DNA from: Gnetum montanum
Taxonomy: Eukaryota > Streptophyta > Gnetopsida > Gnetales > Gnetaceae
Reading direction: 5' to 3'
Assembly (NCBI GenBank): GCA_015680685.1
Contig: MNCI01024166.1
Span: forward strand, 326,239-355,100
DNA length: 28,862 bases
The notes under the pieces were generated by a model. That model saw nothing but the letters and a program-made list of their open reading frames with translations. It was not told where the DNA came from and ran no database searches. This document shows positions 1 through 10,335 of the stretch, piece after piece; position 1 is the stretch's first letter, and the number at the start of each line of letters is the position of its first letter. A program made the translations under genes and the position numbers.

Positions 1-240
1 GCCTACGGACTCTTTGAATGTGGGTTTGTCAGGGCATTAAGGGCATGAGCCTGCTTTGGGGAGGACCCACTGACATTCTTATTTGGAACTTTAGTTAACT
101 TCTTTTCCCTAACATTTTTGCAATCTAATTTCTTTCGTTCATTTCCATCTTGACATCCATTTCATCGATGCCATAGTTGTCCCTTTTTATCTATCTTTCT
201 TACTCCTTTTCTTTTTCCATTCTAATGCTACCGAAGGTTC

Positions 241-693
241 GTGATTAGTCATGGGGGTACGGGGCGGGGCCTGATTTTTTTTTATTTTCTTCTAACCCTG
301 AAATTTTTGATTTTCTTCCTAACCCCTACACCTTTGGTAGTCATCAGTAACATATTCCCAGATCCATATCAGCCATACCACAACCTATCCAATGGACCTA
401 CACCGAAGCAAGGTATCAATTACATGATGATTCAATTACCCTTGCTAATATATGATTGTGTTGTGTGTGCAGATGGTGGACATGCAACAACGGATTGGAT
501 CTGGAGCAAATATTTGGAATGGAGCAGTGTTGAAGCAGCTATGCAAGGAGCAAGATCGATGATGCGCTTACTGATGGACAATGAAGATGCAATTTTGGCA
601 TTGGCAGCAGCAATACTTCTTTCTCTCTGTCTTCTCAGCTACCAACTAAGGCCTGATGTCATTGTAATAAGGTGTTCACCCTTGTTGTCATGA
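241..693 (+). pseudogene. unassigned reading frame in the ORF2 position of element A
   Basis: This is an open frame of 150 codons that I do not recognise. A possible intron runs from about 411 (GGTATCAATT) to the pyrimidine/GT-rich acceptor ending TGTGTGCAG at 472. Its removal keeps the same frame. The C-terminal part has an acidic stretch followed by an Ala/Leu-rich hydrophobic stretch (LALAAAILLSLCLL), which could be a membrane segment or a helix. An acceptor-like CAG directly before an ATG also precedes ORF2 in the complete element at 13773, so the gene may have replaced or decayed from ORF2. The start is uncertain: the frame is open upstream and the first 60 residues are low-complexity. 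It could be captured host sequence or a chance frame. Confidence 0.3.
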
Positions 694-822
694 ACACCAA
701 TTTTGTCAAGTTTTGTAATAATGATCCATTCACATGTCATCCCATTAGTTCCATTCCCCTTAATAATTCCATACCTACATGATATTATTGTAAGGAACTT
801 GAGGACGAGTTTTCATTCAGTC

Positions 823-831
823 ATGGGGGTA
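823..831 (+). other. polypurine tract of element A
   Basis: ATGGGGGTA lies immediately before the TGATGA start of the LTR. The same context, CAGT(C)RTGGGGGTA followed by TGATGA, occurs before the 3' LTR of the complete element at 16927-16935. It would prime plus-strand DNA synthesis. Confidence 0.8.
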
Positions 832-841
832 TGATGAGACG

Positions 842-920
842 TGATATCGCATGCACCGCGATATTGCAGCCGTCACGATATCACGTTGTCCCTTACGATA
901 TCGCATACGCGATATCGCGG
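842..920 (+). promoter_or_regulatory. GATATC palindrome array upstream of the LTR TATA box
   Basis: About five degenerate copies of a GATATCGC/GCGATATC motif lie at 15-20 bp spacing, ending 15 bp before the TATA box. A sibling LTR at 28526 has the same array. It is probably the U3 enhancer of the retrotransposon promoter; this is inferred from position only. Confidence 0.6.
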
Positions 921-934
921 TCCACTGCCAAATC

Positions 935-942
935 TATAAATA
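935..942 (+). promoter_or_regulatory. LTR TATA box
   Basis: TATAAATA is followed by AGAGG, in identical context at 4643, 17054 and 28639 in the other three LTRs. It is the likely pol II core promoter marking the U3/R region. Confidence 0.75.
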
Positions 943-1201
943 AGAGGCGGCACTTCCCTCATTTCTCGTCCTAGGCTAAAAGTAGGAAAAATCTGGCAGT
1001 TTGATCACTCCAGAGATAGAATATTTTCCATGTGCCCGCAGTAGGAGTCCCCAAGTGAACGGATCTTTGTTCGAGCAGCTTTGTACCTAAATGCAAGTTG
1101 TGTACGGCAATAAAGACGAGCTTTGTGGATAAACCTTGCAGTGCATGGAATAGGATTTATTACCTGGTATTTCTTACATGTTATTTATTACCAACATTAG
1201 C

Positions 1202-1385
1202 GCGGTATGAGTACGACTTGATTACGAGCATTGACGAATGTGTACGGCTAATCAAGGAATCGGCTACTCATCACGATTAGTCTCTCTCACCCTCAACTCC
1301 TAGAATGCGGAATGAGTATGACTTGATTACGAGCATCTACGGATGTGTACGGCTAGTCAAGGAATCGACTGCTCATCACGCTTAG
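1202..1385 (+). repeat. tandem duplication inside LTR A, period 105 bp
   Basis: 1202-1279 and 1307-1384 are two copies of one block. Both begin GCGG(T/A)ATGAGTA(C/T)GACTTG and run through TGTGTACGGCTA to CTCATCACG(A/C)TTAG, with only scattered substitutions. The LTR pair of the complete element does not contain this doubled block. Confidence 0.8.
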
Positions 1386-1800
1386 GCTAGCTAGGTGCCT
1401 CAGTATGACCACTTCGAGCACGTGCGTTATGTGTGGTGATCCCAGTAACAATTAGCGTTTGGTAGCCATAGTTGCATAGTTCAGGGTGTGTACGGTAAGT
1501 GGGAATGGATGCTGACGCTAGTTAATTTAGACTTAGTCCTTAGTTAGAGTTAGTTAGCTTTCTCAACCCTTCGCTCTTAACATAGAAGACATAAAACCAT
1601 AAAAGACTATAAAAATCATATACCTCGGACTTACTTAACCATACATCGTGACAACAACAAGTAAGCTTGCGAAGATAACGAATGATTAACCCTAAGTGTT
1701 CCATGGGGCGTTTAGGCATTTAGTCCGTGGAGTTCGACTGGATCGCGCGTGCTACGTTCGTTTCGTATGGTTGAGTGTAGGGGTACCTCGCCACTCATCA

Positions 1801-2266
1801 TCTTTAATGCACTTTACTTTAATGCATTTGAATTAAGCAATTAATTTCCAATTGTTAATAAATACAAGCACGGCCACTTCAAGCATACATATAGTACTTG
1901 GTAACCTAGCAATGCTTAACATTTGCTAGCCTAGTAGCGATATATGTGTTCAGGATGTGTCCAGGAAAGTGGGACAGGTACTTGTGTTAGGCTAGCTAGG
2001 TAGTAGACAAATTAGATCCTAAATTACTCTACCTTTCATTATTGTTGTAGGCAATTAAAATTATAAAACATAAATTGATAAAAATCATGTACCTCAATTA
2101 CACTTAAACCATATCCTTAAGCTTCACGAGTGTAGTTGGGAAGACAATGAATACCCATTTCATTTCCTAGAGGAACTAGTGCATTGGAGAATTATAGGTC
2201 CACGAAATTCAATCAGATCGCATGTGAATGCCTTAGTGATTCGTATGGTTGGGCATAGGTGTACCT
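1801..2266 (+). repeat. U5 remnant of an older LTR, plus orientation
   Basis: From about 1870 the sequence is colinear with the 3' half of the other LTRs: TACTTGGTAACCTAG, then GGACAGGTACTTGTGTTAGG, then a cytosine-poor stretch with ATAAAAATCATGTACC, then GATTCGTATGGTTGGGCATAGG. The expected terminal CCACTCATCA is not present; the match stops at about 2266, where minus-strand integrase sequence starts. The left side is cut by the end of LTR A, which implies that element A inserted into this LTR. The matching U3 half should lie left of the window. Confidence 0.75.
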
Positions 2267-3116
2267 TATTAATGCAATTTCTTCATTTGCTCAACAAAAA
2301 TTAGTACTCAAAGAGGCACAATCATCAAATTTCTTCAATTTATCTACCATCTATAGTAGGTAACCATAATTAATAATAAAGAAACTTTTACCACTACTAG
2401 TCTAAAAAAGCATTGTTATAGGAGAATTCAACATGAGCTAACATTTTCTCCCATATTTAAGGCTAATGCTTACATAAAAATCTCAATAAATTTAACAAAG
2501 ATCTATTGACAACTTTAGTTTACCCATTGCTTTGAGGATGATAGGCTATAGAGAATGATAACTTTATCCCCAAAAATTCCCAAAGAGATCTCTAAAAATG
2601 CCTTTTGAATTTGACATCCCTATTGCTCATATTATTTAATAGAATGTCATGCAATTTTAGAACATGCTGAAATAATAAATAAGTAACATAAGAAGCATCA
2701 CTAATCCTCCTACATGGAATATTTTAAGCCATCTTAGTAAATCTATCCATTACAACAAGAATAGAGTCATAACTAGATTTTGTTCTTGGAATGCTACAAA
2801 CAAAGTTTAAAGAAACACTTTTCCAAGAAGCATTTAGGATTGGAAAATGTATGTAGTATCTATCAACACCTTTCCCTCCTTTGAACTTTTGACAAATATA
2901 ACATTCCTTAACAAATTTAATAGCATTGTTATACATACTAAGCTAAAAGTAATTCTTGCTTGCCAATTCCAAAGTCTTTGTCTTGCCCATATTTCCAACT
3001 ATGTTATTACTATGTTTTTCATGAAGAATCTTGAATATGAAATTATATTTGGGAACACAAATTTTGTGATCCTTAAAAACAATATCATTTTTGATATGAT
3101 AAACAATGAAACATTA
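2267..3116 (-). pseudogene. Ty3/gypsy integrase, C-terminal half of a split pol (minus strand)
   Basis: Reading the complement from about 3116 down to 2267 gives a degenerate integrase. It has the N-terminal DHKICVP-like strand, the zinc-finger tail with CYICQKFKGG (near 2880), then the core with SVSLNFVCSIPRTKSSYDS and VVMDRFTKMA (near 2740), RDVKF, a YHPQSNG-like segment (near 2510) and YNNAF. These are the expected order and spacing of a gypsy integrase, but several stops and frame changes make it inactive. The upstream RNase H half of the same frame is at 18808-19290; the two halves were separated by insertion of the elements between them. The C-terminus is cut at 2267 by the LTR remnant. 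It belongs to a different gypsy lineage from the Athila-like copies. Confidence 0.85.
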
Positions 3117-3368
3117 ATAAGATGACTGCATTGACACAGGCTCGTTGACGTAGCCTCATCGATGCATTTTAGGATGCATTGATGTAGGTATGTTGACACT
3201 GATGTAGGCATTGCCTATATCAATGTGTACACCCCTCACATTTATTGCACCTTTTAGTCATCCCTTTAGCTATCATTAAACAAAAGTTAACGAGCCAAAA
3301 AGAAATGTATCCAAATGAAACAAAGATTATGACCAATAGTTAATCCTATGTTATGTTTGTGATTGCAA

Positions 3369-4497
3369 ATGGCATCTAAAGAGGACCACAAGTAGGAGGA
3401 TCATCGTAGCCCAAGGAGTGACCCCAAAGATGAAGAAGCCAACAACAACAATTCTAGAAATAAGTAGTTGAGGCTATGCATGCAATCAGGCCTCTTCGGG
3501 AGGAGCTTGAGGTAGAATTTGTCAAGCAAATTCTTACTACAAAGATGGGCTAATCAAGGTAGGATGATGTCCCAAGACCAAGACCTAATTTGGGGGTCAC
3601 ACTTACCAAAGCCTACCTGAAGAGGATTCAAAATAAGAAGATCTAAAGCCCCATCCTACATGAGTTAAACTTGGGGCCATCCCTTAAGTTGGCACTAAAA
3701 GAGGTCCAGACATAGTTGTAAGAGTTTTCTCTATGATCCATTCTCTCCAACAAGTGGAATGGTACATGGTGAAAGCCTACCTCTTTTAAAACAACAAAAA
3801 AGGAGATGCCTTAGTGAAAATCAAGGACATCACCATCTCTTGCTTAGTTGAAGACATTGCAAAAGCTCTTGGTTTGCAAAACACTAGAGAAAATTTGGTA
3901 GAAATATCCACATAGGTAAACCTAGAGGCCAAAGAAGAAGTGGATCCAATGATGCTATGGAGTGGATGTACAAAGTACAATATCCTAACCAAGGTAGAGA
4001 GAGCCTGCTTCAAGATTGGGGCCCATCACCTCAATTCAATGGTCAAGTTAAGGAAGGTTACAATCTTCTCCGATAGGGCATATATGGCTCTAAGTAGGAA
4101 ATTCCCTATCAACTTGTTGCAACCCATATTCCTTGAAATAAAAAAATGGTTTAAGGAGAATGAGAAGGATAGGAATATACTCTTCTTTTTATGCTTAATT
4201 AAAAAGTTATGTAAGAAGGGAGGATTAGCTTGCTACTTTAATGATGTGGTTTGCCATGCTTTGGTTGCATCATGATAGGAGATGATGAAGGATAAAGCTG
4301 TCACCAAAGTATAAGAAGAGGAGCAATCACCACCACCACCATCTATAACACTAGAAGCAACATTAGATATGCTTACAATTGCTAAACACCTCAAGAAACT
4401 CTAAGAGCAACAACTGTAGCAACAATAAGGCTTTGGAGATGGTGGGAAATTGTTCAGCTACCTAGCCAAGAGCCACTTGAACAAGGTTTCAAGGACC
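3369..4497 (+). pseudogene. ORF2 (Athila-type post-pol gene), N-terminal part, copy in element 2
   Basis: The start ATG at 3369 follows GTTATGTTTGTGATTGCAA, matching the context of ORF2 in the complete element (13773). The best-preserved part is 3940-4275, whose translation aligns with 14400-14650: YHLNPMVRPSKIT corresponds here to HHLNSMVKLRKVT, and the (L/F)(P/F)F(P/L)CLI(R/K)KLCK(R/K)(A/G)G block is shared. The frame carries many TAG codons in the first 570 bases. Its host element was split at 4502; the continuation is at 17833. The role of this protein in Athila elements is unknown; it is often called env-like or an ATHILA-family ORF. Inactive. Confidence 0.75.
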
Positions 4498-4502
4498 ATT
4501 AG
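4498..4502 (+). repeat. left target-site duplication ATTAG
   Basis: ATTAG directly abuts the TGATGA start of the 5' LTR and recurs at 17828-17832 directly after the TCATCA end of the 3' LTR. A 5-bp duplication is the normal footprint of Ty3/gypsy integrase. Confidence 0.95.
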
Positions 4503-4528
4503 TGATGAAGTGTCATTTAGTTAATGCG

Positions 4529-4635
4529 TTGGCTGGGCCGCATATATGGGGCCACGTATATGCGGCCGCGTCGACGCGGGCCCGTCAACGTAGCCACCCT
4601 GCGTCGACTTGGCCCCGTTTATGCAGCCACCTTTC
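4529..4635 (+). promoter_or_regulatory. GTCGAC-GGCC palindrome array in U3
   Basis: Units of 14-19 bp follow one another: a six-base palindrome (GTCGAC, or a variant such as GTCAAC or GTATAT), two bases, then GGCC or GCC. Examples are GCGTCGACGCGGGCCC and GCGTCGACTTGGCCCC. The array ends just before the TATA box. Position suggests an enhancer for a dimeric factor; this is inferred. Confidence 0.6.
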
Positions 4636-4642
4636 CTAGATC

Positions 4643-4650
4643 TATAAATA
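4643..4650 (+). promoter_or_regulatory. 5' LTR TATA box
   Basis: TATAAATA is followed by AGAGG, conserved in all four LTRs with intact U3 in the window. It would drive the genomic transcript. Confidence 0.75.
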
Positions 4651-5417
4651 AGAGGGCCTTCTACCTCATTTAGGCATCTTTTGAGTAGTTGTAGTGAAGC
4701 TCTTGCAATTTGTTCCCACAAGAGATAGAATATTTTCCAAGTGCCTGCAGTAGGTGTAAGAAAAGTGATTGGATCTTTATTCGAGCGTTGATGTATTTGA
4801 GCCCATTGGCATGATGACAATAAAGACGAACTATTCAAGCAATCCTTGCAGCATTTGGACTTAGTTATTTTATGCATTTAATAGTTTAATATGTTTATGC
4901 TTTATTAGTTACTTGTTAATCACTTATGTTTTCGTTATTATAGTTTTAATCGCTATTGTCCCTTCATAGTTCGTTAAGGCCATAAGTACAACCATCTCGA
5001 ACGTAATCCAAATACTTGGTAAGCCTAGTGACACTTAACGTCTGGTAACCCAGAAGTGTTAGGAGATGCTCAGAACGTGCTTGGAAGATGGGATCGGATA
5101 CTTATGTTAGGAGTAGTTAAGATTTAGATTAAGATAATTTTAGATTAATTAATATTCTATCCTTATTGTCCAAGATAATTAGTCACCAAAAAGATAATTA
5201 AAAAGATATAAAAATCATTAGCCTTAATCTCACTTAACCAACGTAAATAGAACTTCACAAGTGAGATTAGGATGACAACGCCCATTCTAAACCAAGGTTT
5301 CACTGGTTAGAAGTCTAGTGTATGTTAAGTGTTTATAGTCTATGGATTTTGACTGAGTCACACGTGAACGCTTGTGATTCGTATGGTTGGACATAGGGAT
5401 ACCTAGCCGCTCATCAT

Positions 5418-5436
5418 TGGCGTTGTTGCCGGGGAC
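5418..5436 (+). other. primer binding site, tRNA-Asp-like
   Basis: TGGCGTTGTTGCCGGGGAC lies one base after the LTR end. Athila elements typically use a TGGCGCCGTTGCCGGGGA site complementary to the 3' end of tRNA-Asp. This copy differs from that by a few bases, including C-to-T changes. Confidence 0.8.
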
Positions 5437-5561
5437 TGTCAGTCTTTCATGCGTCATCTAACCTTAGTGAAATTATCATTTAAGTCCTTGGAACAGACCT
5501 AGGGTAGAAATATTTATGCACGCTAGGCGAATTTAAGTTAATCGTAAGGTACACCGATTAT

Positions 5562-7340
5562 ATGGACCATCTAATGTCCAACATGTCTTCTCACAGGAGA
5601 GATTTATTTGAACCATCGGTGCCACAAGAATGTTGGGTGGTGTACAAACATCTTGATGAATATCTCCCTGATTTCACATTCATCCTACAATAGGATGAGC
5701 ATCTTCGATGGCGGGACATGGAGGGTAGCATCGTGCTACCGCTCGACCGAGCAGCTCTTGCGATGCTTTATCACAATTTGGGCAGATTGGGCATCCAGGA
5801 CCAGGTGGCAGAGTATGTCATGAAGGACCATGACTATCAGGACTATCATCCCACAGAGGCTCAATAGACAAGAGATCAACAACAAGTAGAGAGATATGAA
5901 CAACAGAAGGGGAAGAAATTCACCAACCCCTTACTCTCGCAAGGGCTGCAAGACGACGGGGATCCCGTATTTCATGATACCCATTTGACCGAACTTTCCC
6001 TGGGGCAGCAGTTCATCCAGTCAATCATTTAGAACAAACCTCCAAGTGACCACGATCCTCAAGGGGATGGAGGGTCATGCAGCAAGGCTGGGTTGGATGA
6101 CCGAGGTCGTCATCAGGGTAGATGGGGAGATCACCACCGAAGCGGTGGCGATGCATCTCCTTCTACTCCGTCCTCCCCCTCTCCTGTGCCTTCCTCCAGA
6201 TTAGGCTCTGAGCCTAACAGGGGAAGGCTAGAGAGAAAGGACGGTGGTAAATAGGTTCGAAAGGGGCAACGTGAGGAAGCATGTGACCAATCGCGTGATG
6301 CTCACCAGCATGAAAGGAGGGGTAGTTGGAATCATCATAGACGTCATGGTCCCCAATAGGACTATGATTCAGACAAGCCATTGTTAGCTACTCGGAGCAT
6401 GCTCCAAATTACAGAGGCAGTTCACATTCCAAGTAGGCACATAAAGGATAGTTAAATAAAGCATGTTGATATGAACAACATCCCTAGATTTGAAGGGGGA
6501 TACAACTGTGATCCGTAGACCCACCGGTAGGCATTTCATGATGCCTGCACCTTGCAAAACATTGATAATGATTGGCAACAGTTGAAGCTATTCCCTCGTA
6601 CACTCATCAAAGAAGCTAAAAGTTGGTACCGGTCCTTGGAGTTGGAATCAATCAGAAGATGGAGTACGATGCTTGAAATCTTCAATGAAAAATATCAAAC
6701 ATACTCTAGAGTGGTGAATCTGAGATGACAGATCCAAGGTTGGAAAAAAGAAAATCATGAACCCTTGAATGCCACCATGAGCAGGTATTACTCATTATTA
6801 CATTGGTGCCCTAGTCATGGTTACTCTCAGTGGGCATAGCTTTGCGACATTATTGATGGGCTCTGTTTTGAAATGCGAAAGACCCTAGGTGTGTACGCCA
6901 AGGGATGATTGTCGGAGCTAAGGACCCATCAATTGCAGTGCCTCATCAATCAGGTGGCCAAGGAAGAAGGAGAACTCAGGAAAAAGGAGAGTGCAGAAGA
7001 ATTCAGTCGGGACCCTTCCCTTAGAAAGAGGGAGGTTCGATTTTGTGATGAGGAGGATGAGTCACCACTAGAAGCAGCGGTGAATCGGAAGACTTTACCG
7101 TTACAAAAGTTCACATCTGAAATATCGGCAAAGGTGGATAAAATGTGGGACTCTTTGGACGAAAAATTCCAAAGCGTACTGAAAATTGCAGAAGAGTCCA
7201 AAGAACAGGGTAGTGACCATGATCAACGCAGGAAGAAGGGAGTTGAACGTACCCAACATAAGGCTAAGGGAAAAGTTGCTATAGCAGAGCAAGTTGCAGA
7301 CTCTGACACCGAGGAGGACAATGGATGTGGCGTATACTAA
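5562..7340 (+). pseudogene. gag (Athila-type), one frame with many nonsense codons
   Basis: From ATG 5562, the first good start after the PBS, a single frame runs without a frameshift to 7340 and on into pol. The N-terminal 250 codons are polar and contain Ser/Pro- and His/Arg-rich stretches. The capsid core (about 6480-6900) shows the plant retrotransposon gag signature IPRFEGG, AFHDACTLQNID, AKSWYRSL and FNEKYQTYSR. The C-terminal part (6909-7340) is Lys/Glu-rich and probably coiled. It would form the virus-like particle. I count eleven in-frame stops before 7338: eight TAG, one TAA and two TGA, at positions where Gln or Arg would fit. No CCHC zinc knuckle is obvious. Inactive. Confidence 0.85.
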
Positions 7341-8054
7341 TATGAGCATCCTAAGGGATGTTGTCCTATGGTGTTACACCTTCAAGAGTATGGGGTATAT
7401 GCCTTGAACCCTCGTTTGGCGCAGCGACAAACACCCTGAAGGTTTCCTTATCCACAAGGCAACCCCAGGTGATTCTATCAGCAGTAGCAAGGATATTATC
7501 CAAGTGGAACGCCCCTGCAACCGTATGAATACTTCCAACAGTGGCAACAACCACAAGCGTGGGGGATGCCACCTCCAAGGTAGCAGTACCCTTACAAACA
7601 GTCACATCCTTATGGGTATTATGTTTAGCAACTGGTCTCTCCAAGTGACTCTTCCAATCATGCGGCCTTTCCTAGTTACTACCATCCCCCTGAATATTTT
7701 AGACATCCATCTCCATCACCCAAGGGGACAAATCCACATCTCTTCTACCCTTCGTCACCTTCTTCTGCCACTCCTCCACATCATCCCACTCAGTTGCCAC
7801 CTACTCCATCCATGCAGGGAGAAATACCGGCACAACCACAACAAAGAAACGCTACGAGGGCTATTAATTTACAACCGGCACCTCGACCGAGTGGATTGGA
7901 ACCCAAACAACGCAAGCGTTCCTTTTTCTGGCCCAATAATTTGAACACACCCTCACGTACGCTTGTGGCCAGTGTCTCTAAACCTACCAATGCCTCCAAC
8001 GTCATACCGCTCAAGTAGTTCTCCGTTCCATCGCACTCCAACGTCCAGACGATC
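7341..8054 (+). pseudogene. gag-pol linker, Pro/Gln-rich
   Basis: The gag frame continues through stops into a region rich in Pro, Gln, Tyr and Ser (7400-7990), for example PPPTPSMQGEIPAQPQQRN-like sequence near 7794, then a basic patch near 7900. Low-complexity linkers between capsid and protease are common in Athila polyproteins. Stops here are again mainly TAG after Gln-rich sequence. No separate function can be assigned. Confidence 0.6.
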
Positions 8055-8660
8055 ATGCTCACACATGCCGTAACCAATTGGATAAAAGTAGGTTCTCTTC
8101 CCCAGAAATTAACAGATTCGGGAAGCCCCCTAATCTATCTTCAGGTGGCTGGGAACGAGCCATACAAAGCTCTTCTAGACTCAGGGTCAAGGGTTAATTT
8201 GATCTCTCACAATATGTATAAGAACTGGAACTTGCCCCCGCTAAAGAAGAGCAACATCTGGCTTGAGTTAGTAGACCAGTCCATCACCATTCCCTTGGGT
8301 TTGGTGGAGGACATTGTGACCACCGTTTGTGGGTGGTCCTATCCTGCTGATTTCCTGGTCATCTGTGTCAAGAACTGTAAAGGAAACTTCCCAATCATCA
8401 TGGGAAGATCCTAGCTAAGCACGATGGACACACGACTAGGACTCCGAGATCTATCCCTGGAAATTTCAAAGGAAACTCCTTTCGGGAATATTGAGAAGAA
8501 AAGAGTTCCATGCATCGCATACAGTGACTTGGGGTGCAACTGTGTGCAGCAATTATGGTTTGCTAAGCGGATATCCATTCAGGCATGCTGTCGATGTACT
8601 GAGGAATCACCTATTTAACAGTGCCTGTACGCAGTAGCCACTAACCAAGAGGGCACCCAG
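8055..8660 (+). pseudogene. retropepsin (aspartic protease) domain of pol
   Basis: The active-site loop LLDSGSRVNLIS is intact, with its Asp codon at 8178-8180. It is followed by a hydrophobic strand and FPIIMGRS, the second conserved part of retropepsins. The domain would cleave the gag-pol polyprotein. It is in the same frame as gag, so a single polyprotein is expected. A TAG at 8412-8414 directly after GRS and a TAA at 8616-8618 interrupt the frame before RT. Confidence 0.85.
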
Positions 8661-9899
8661 TGGTTGACAACTGATCCTAATAGCAACACATTGTGCATGG
8701 AACTGTCTGAGGGGCTAGTACAAGCCTATGTTAACAACATGGATGAGATGGAGGAGATTCATCAACAAATTATCACTGTTGATGACCAAGATGAATGGGG
8801 AACGCTACAAATCCCTGAGAACTTCAAGCAAGAGCCCCTGAAACTAAAATCTTTACCGGCTCACTTGGAATACGCATTCTTGCAAAATGGCAAGCTGGTA
8901 ATAATCAATGCTACCCTTACTCCTGAACATAAAAAGAAGTTGCTGGGGATGGTAAACAAATGGGTTGCTGCATTCGCATGGTCATATCCTGAGTTGACCG
9001 GAGTTGATCCCCGGGTTTGCCAGCACCGGATCTATCTTGACCCTTCCATGAAGCCACGACGATAGCCACAAAGACAGTTGAATCCCAAATTGAAGCAGAT
9101 CGTAAAAGATGAAATCAAAAAATTGCTTAAGGTAGGATTCATCTATTCTGTCATCGATAGTGAATGGTTTAGCCCACTCATTATTGTACCTAAGAAAGGT
9201 GGCAAGTGGAGGGTCTGTATTGATTTCCGGTTGCTCAACATGGTGACCTTCAAGGACCACTTTCTGCTCCCTTTTGTGGACTAGGTGTTGGACATCATCG
9301 CAGGACACCGATATTACAATTTTTGGGATGGTTATAGTGGTTATAACCAAATCAAAATAGCACCAGAGGACCAGGCCAAAACTACTTTCACGAGTCCATG
9401 AGGGACTTTTGCATATAAGAAGATTCCCTTTGGTCTGTGCAATGCGCCTGTGATGTTCTAACACCTCATCCTAAGCATATTCCAGCAACAAATTAGAAAT
9501 GGTGTAGAAGTCTTCATGGATGAATTCTCCACCTATGGGGCCACGTTCGAGCAAGCCTTGGACTGTCTAGAGCAGGTTCTAAAGAGATGTGTAGACACCA
9601 ATCTATGGCTTAATTGGCCAGATTTCCATTTGATGGTCCAAGAGGGCATTGTGCTGGGGCATCACATCTCATCAAGAGGGATCAGCGTAGAACCTGAAAA
9701 GATCAGGGTCATCCAAGGAATAACTCGCCAACCCAATACTATCAAAGATGTTTGGTCATTTCTTGAACACACTAGTTACTACTGGCGTTTCATAGAGCAC
9801 TTCTCGAAGATAACCAAACTGTTGGTAAAACTTACAAAAAAGGGCGTTCCATTCGTTTGGACTAAGGAATGCGAGTCTACATTCCAAGCACTGAAATAG
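8661..9899 (+). pseudogene. reverse transcriptase domain of pol
   Basis: The connection region (8664-9065) ends with FAWSYPELTGVDP and HRIYLDP, typical of the start of gypsy RT. The RT motifs follow in order: SPLIIVPKKGGKWRVCIDFR (near 9170-9230), the first catalytic Asp in FWDGYSGYNQI (near 9320), a stop at the usual Trp position in TSP*GTF (near 9400), IPFGLCNAP, and the catalytic box FMDE at 9513-9524, where relatives have FMDD. The second copy at 25363 has FMDD, so the last Asp was lost here. The thumb and linker (GHHISSRGI, EKIRVIQGI, FLEHTSYYWRFIEHFSKI) are well kept. Stops occur at 9063, 9282, 9399, 9459 and 9897. Inactive. Confidence 0.95.
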
Positions 9900-10335
9900 A
9901 AACTTGTAGAAGCTCTGGTTCTACGGGCACCTGATTGGTCCAGATCCTTTCACATTATGATGGATGCCTCCAACTATGCCTTGGGAGTTGTGCTTACACA
10001 ATGTGACGATTAGAAACGTCCATATTATATCCACTGTGTAAGCCGTAGCATTGTGGGTGCATAGATGAACTATACCACCACCGAGAAGGAATTGATGGCG
10101 GTGGTGTTCACATTAGACAAATTCTGGCACTATGTGCTTAGATACGAGGTGTTTGTGCACACTGAAAATAGTGCTATCTGGTTCCTAATGAACAAACCAA
10201 CGGTGAGCCCCCGCATTATCCGGTGGTTGGTGATTCTTCAGGAGTTTGATCTTACCATGGTAGACAAAAAGGGGACCGAAAATGTGGTTGCTAACCACTT
10301 GTCTTGGTTACGACATAGAAGAGAAGGAGCCCTTA
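9900..10335 (+). pseudogene. RNase H domain of pol
   Basis: The domain starts with FHIMMDASNYALGVVLTQ (first acidic residue) and continues with YTTTEKELMAVVFTLDKF (second). The third site reads VHTENSAIWFL, where the homologous copy at 26000 keeps VHIDHSAIHFL, so a catalytic Asp is replaced by Glu. It ends with VVANHLSWL, the common end of gypsy RNase H. TAG stops precede and split it (9897, 10011, 10062). Between about 10310 and 10320 the reading frame shifts by one, the only frameshift I find in the polyprotein apart from nonsense codons. Confidence 0.9.

Larger units (their letters stand above)
1..831 (+). mobile_element. 3' internal part of Athila-like LTR retrotransposon (element A)
   Basis: Bases 1-75 resemble 12990-13065 of the complete element further right: both have a GC-richer block ending in a GGGGAGG(A/G)CCCAC string. 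Bases 670-831 resemble the 3' untranslated end of that element (16740-16935), including an AACTTGAGGA(C/T)GAGTTTT block just before the polypurine tract. The segment is therefore the downstream, post-pol part of a plus-strand Athila-like element that begins left of the window. Where the complete element has about 2.9 kb of ORF2, this copy has only a short unrelated-looking reading frame (241-693). The assignment rests on hand alignment to sequence within the window. Confidence 0.75.
832..1800 (+). repeat. 3' LTR of element A (GATATC subfamily)
   Basis: The segment begins TGATGA and ends TCATCA, the same terminal inverted repeat as the other LTRs in the window. It contains a GATATC-rich palindromic array (842-920), a TATA box at 935-942, a downstream block shared with all sibling LTRs (GAGATAGAATATTTTCCA, then a polyadenylation-like AATAAAGACGAGC near 1110) and a U5 end that reads CGTATGGTTGAG before the terminus. 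It is preceded by a polypurine tract, so it is the 3' LTR of an element entering from the left. The flank 1801-1805 (TCTTT) is the expected right target duplication, but the left copy is outside the window. An internal 105-bp-period duplication makes it longer than the siblings. Confidence 0.9.
3122..4502 (+). mobile_element. left part of element 2: LTR-like promoter plus ORF2
   Basis: This segment interrupts the minus-strand pol. It starts ATGACTGCATTGACA, close to the TGATGA start of the LTRs, and continues with a degenerate array (CGTTGACGTAGCC, CATCGATGC, GCATTGATGTAGG) like the U3 arrays. A TATA-like CCTATATCAATG follows at about 3210, and then ORF2 from 3369. No gag, pol or full LTR lies between. 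It resumes at 17833 and ends near 18798. ATAAG occurs at 3117-3121 and again at 18799-18803, a candidate 5-bp target duplication. Whether this is a compact non-autonomous element or a full element with two large deletions cannot be decided here. Confidence 0.6.
4503..5416 (+). repeat. 5' LTR of element 3
   Basis: It has a TGATGA start and TCATCA end and is nearly colinear with 16936-17827. U3 contains a GTCGAC/GGCC array (4529-4635) and a TATA box at 4643. R/U5 contains GAGATAGAATATTTTCCA and AATAAAGACGAAC (polyadenylation-like signal, near 4820). It is about 22 bp longer than the 3' LTR because of an extra array segment around 4534-4560. Confidence 0.95.

Noticed and set aside
1098-1280. 60-codon frame in LTR A
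   Set aside because: It lies within the LTR R/U5 region and is disrupted in sibling LTRs.
6950-7644. Minus-strand frames opposite gag and the linker
   Set aside because: They are antisense shadows of the gag-pol frame, which has recognisable domains.
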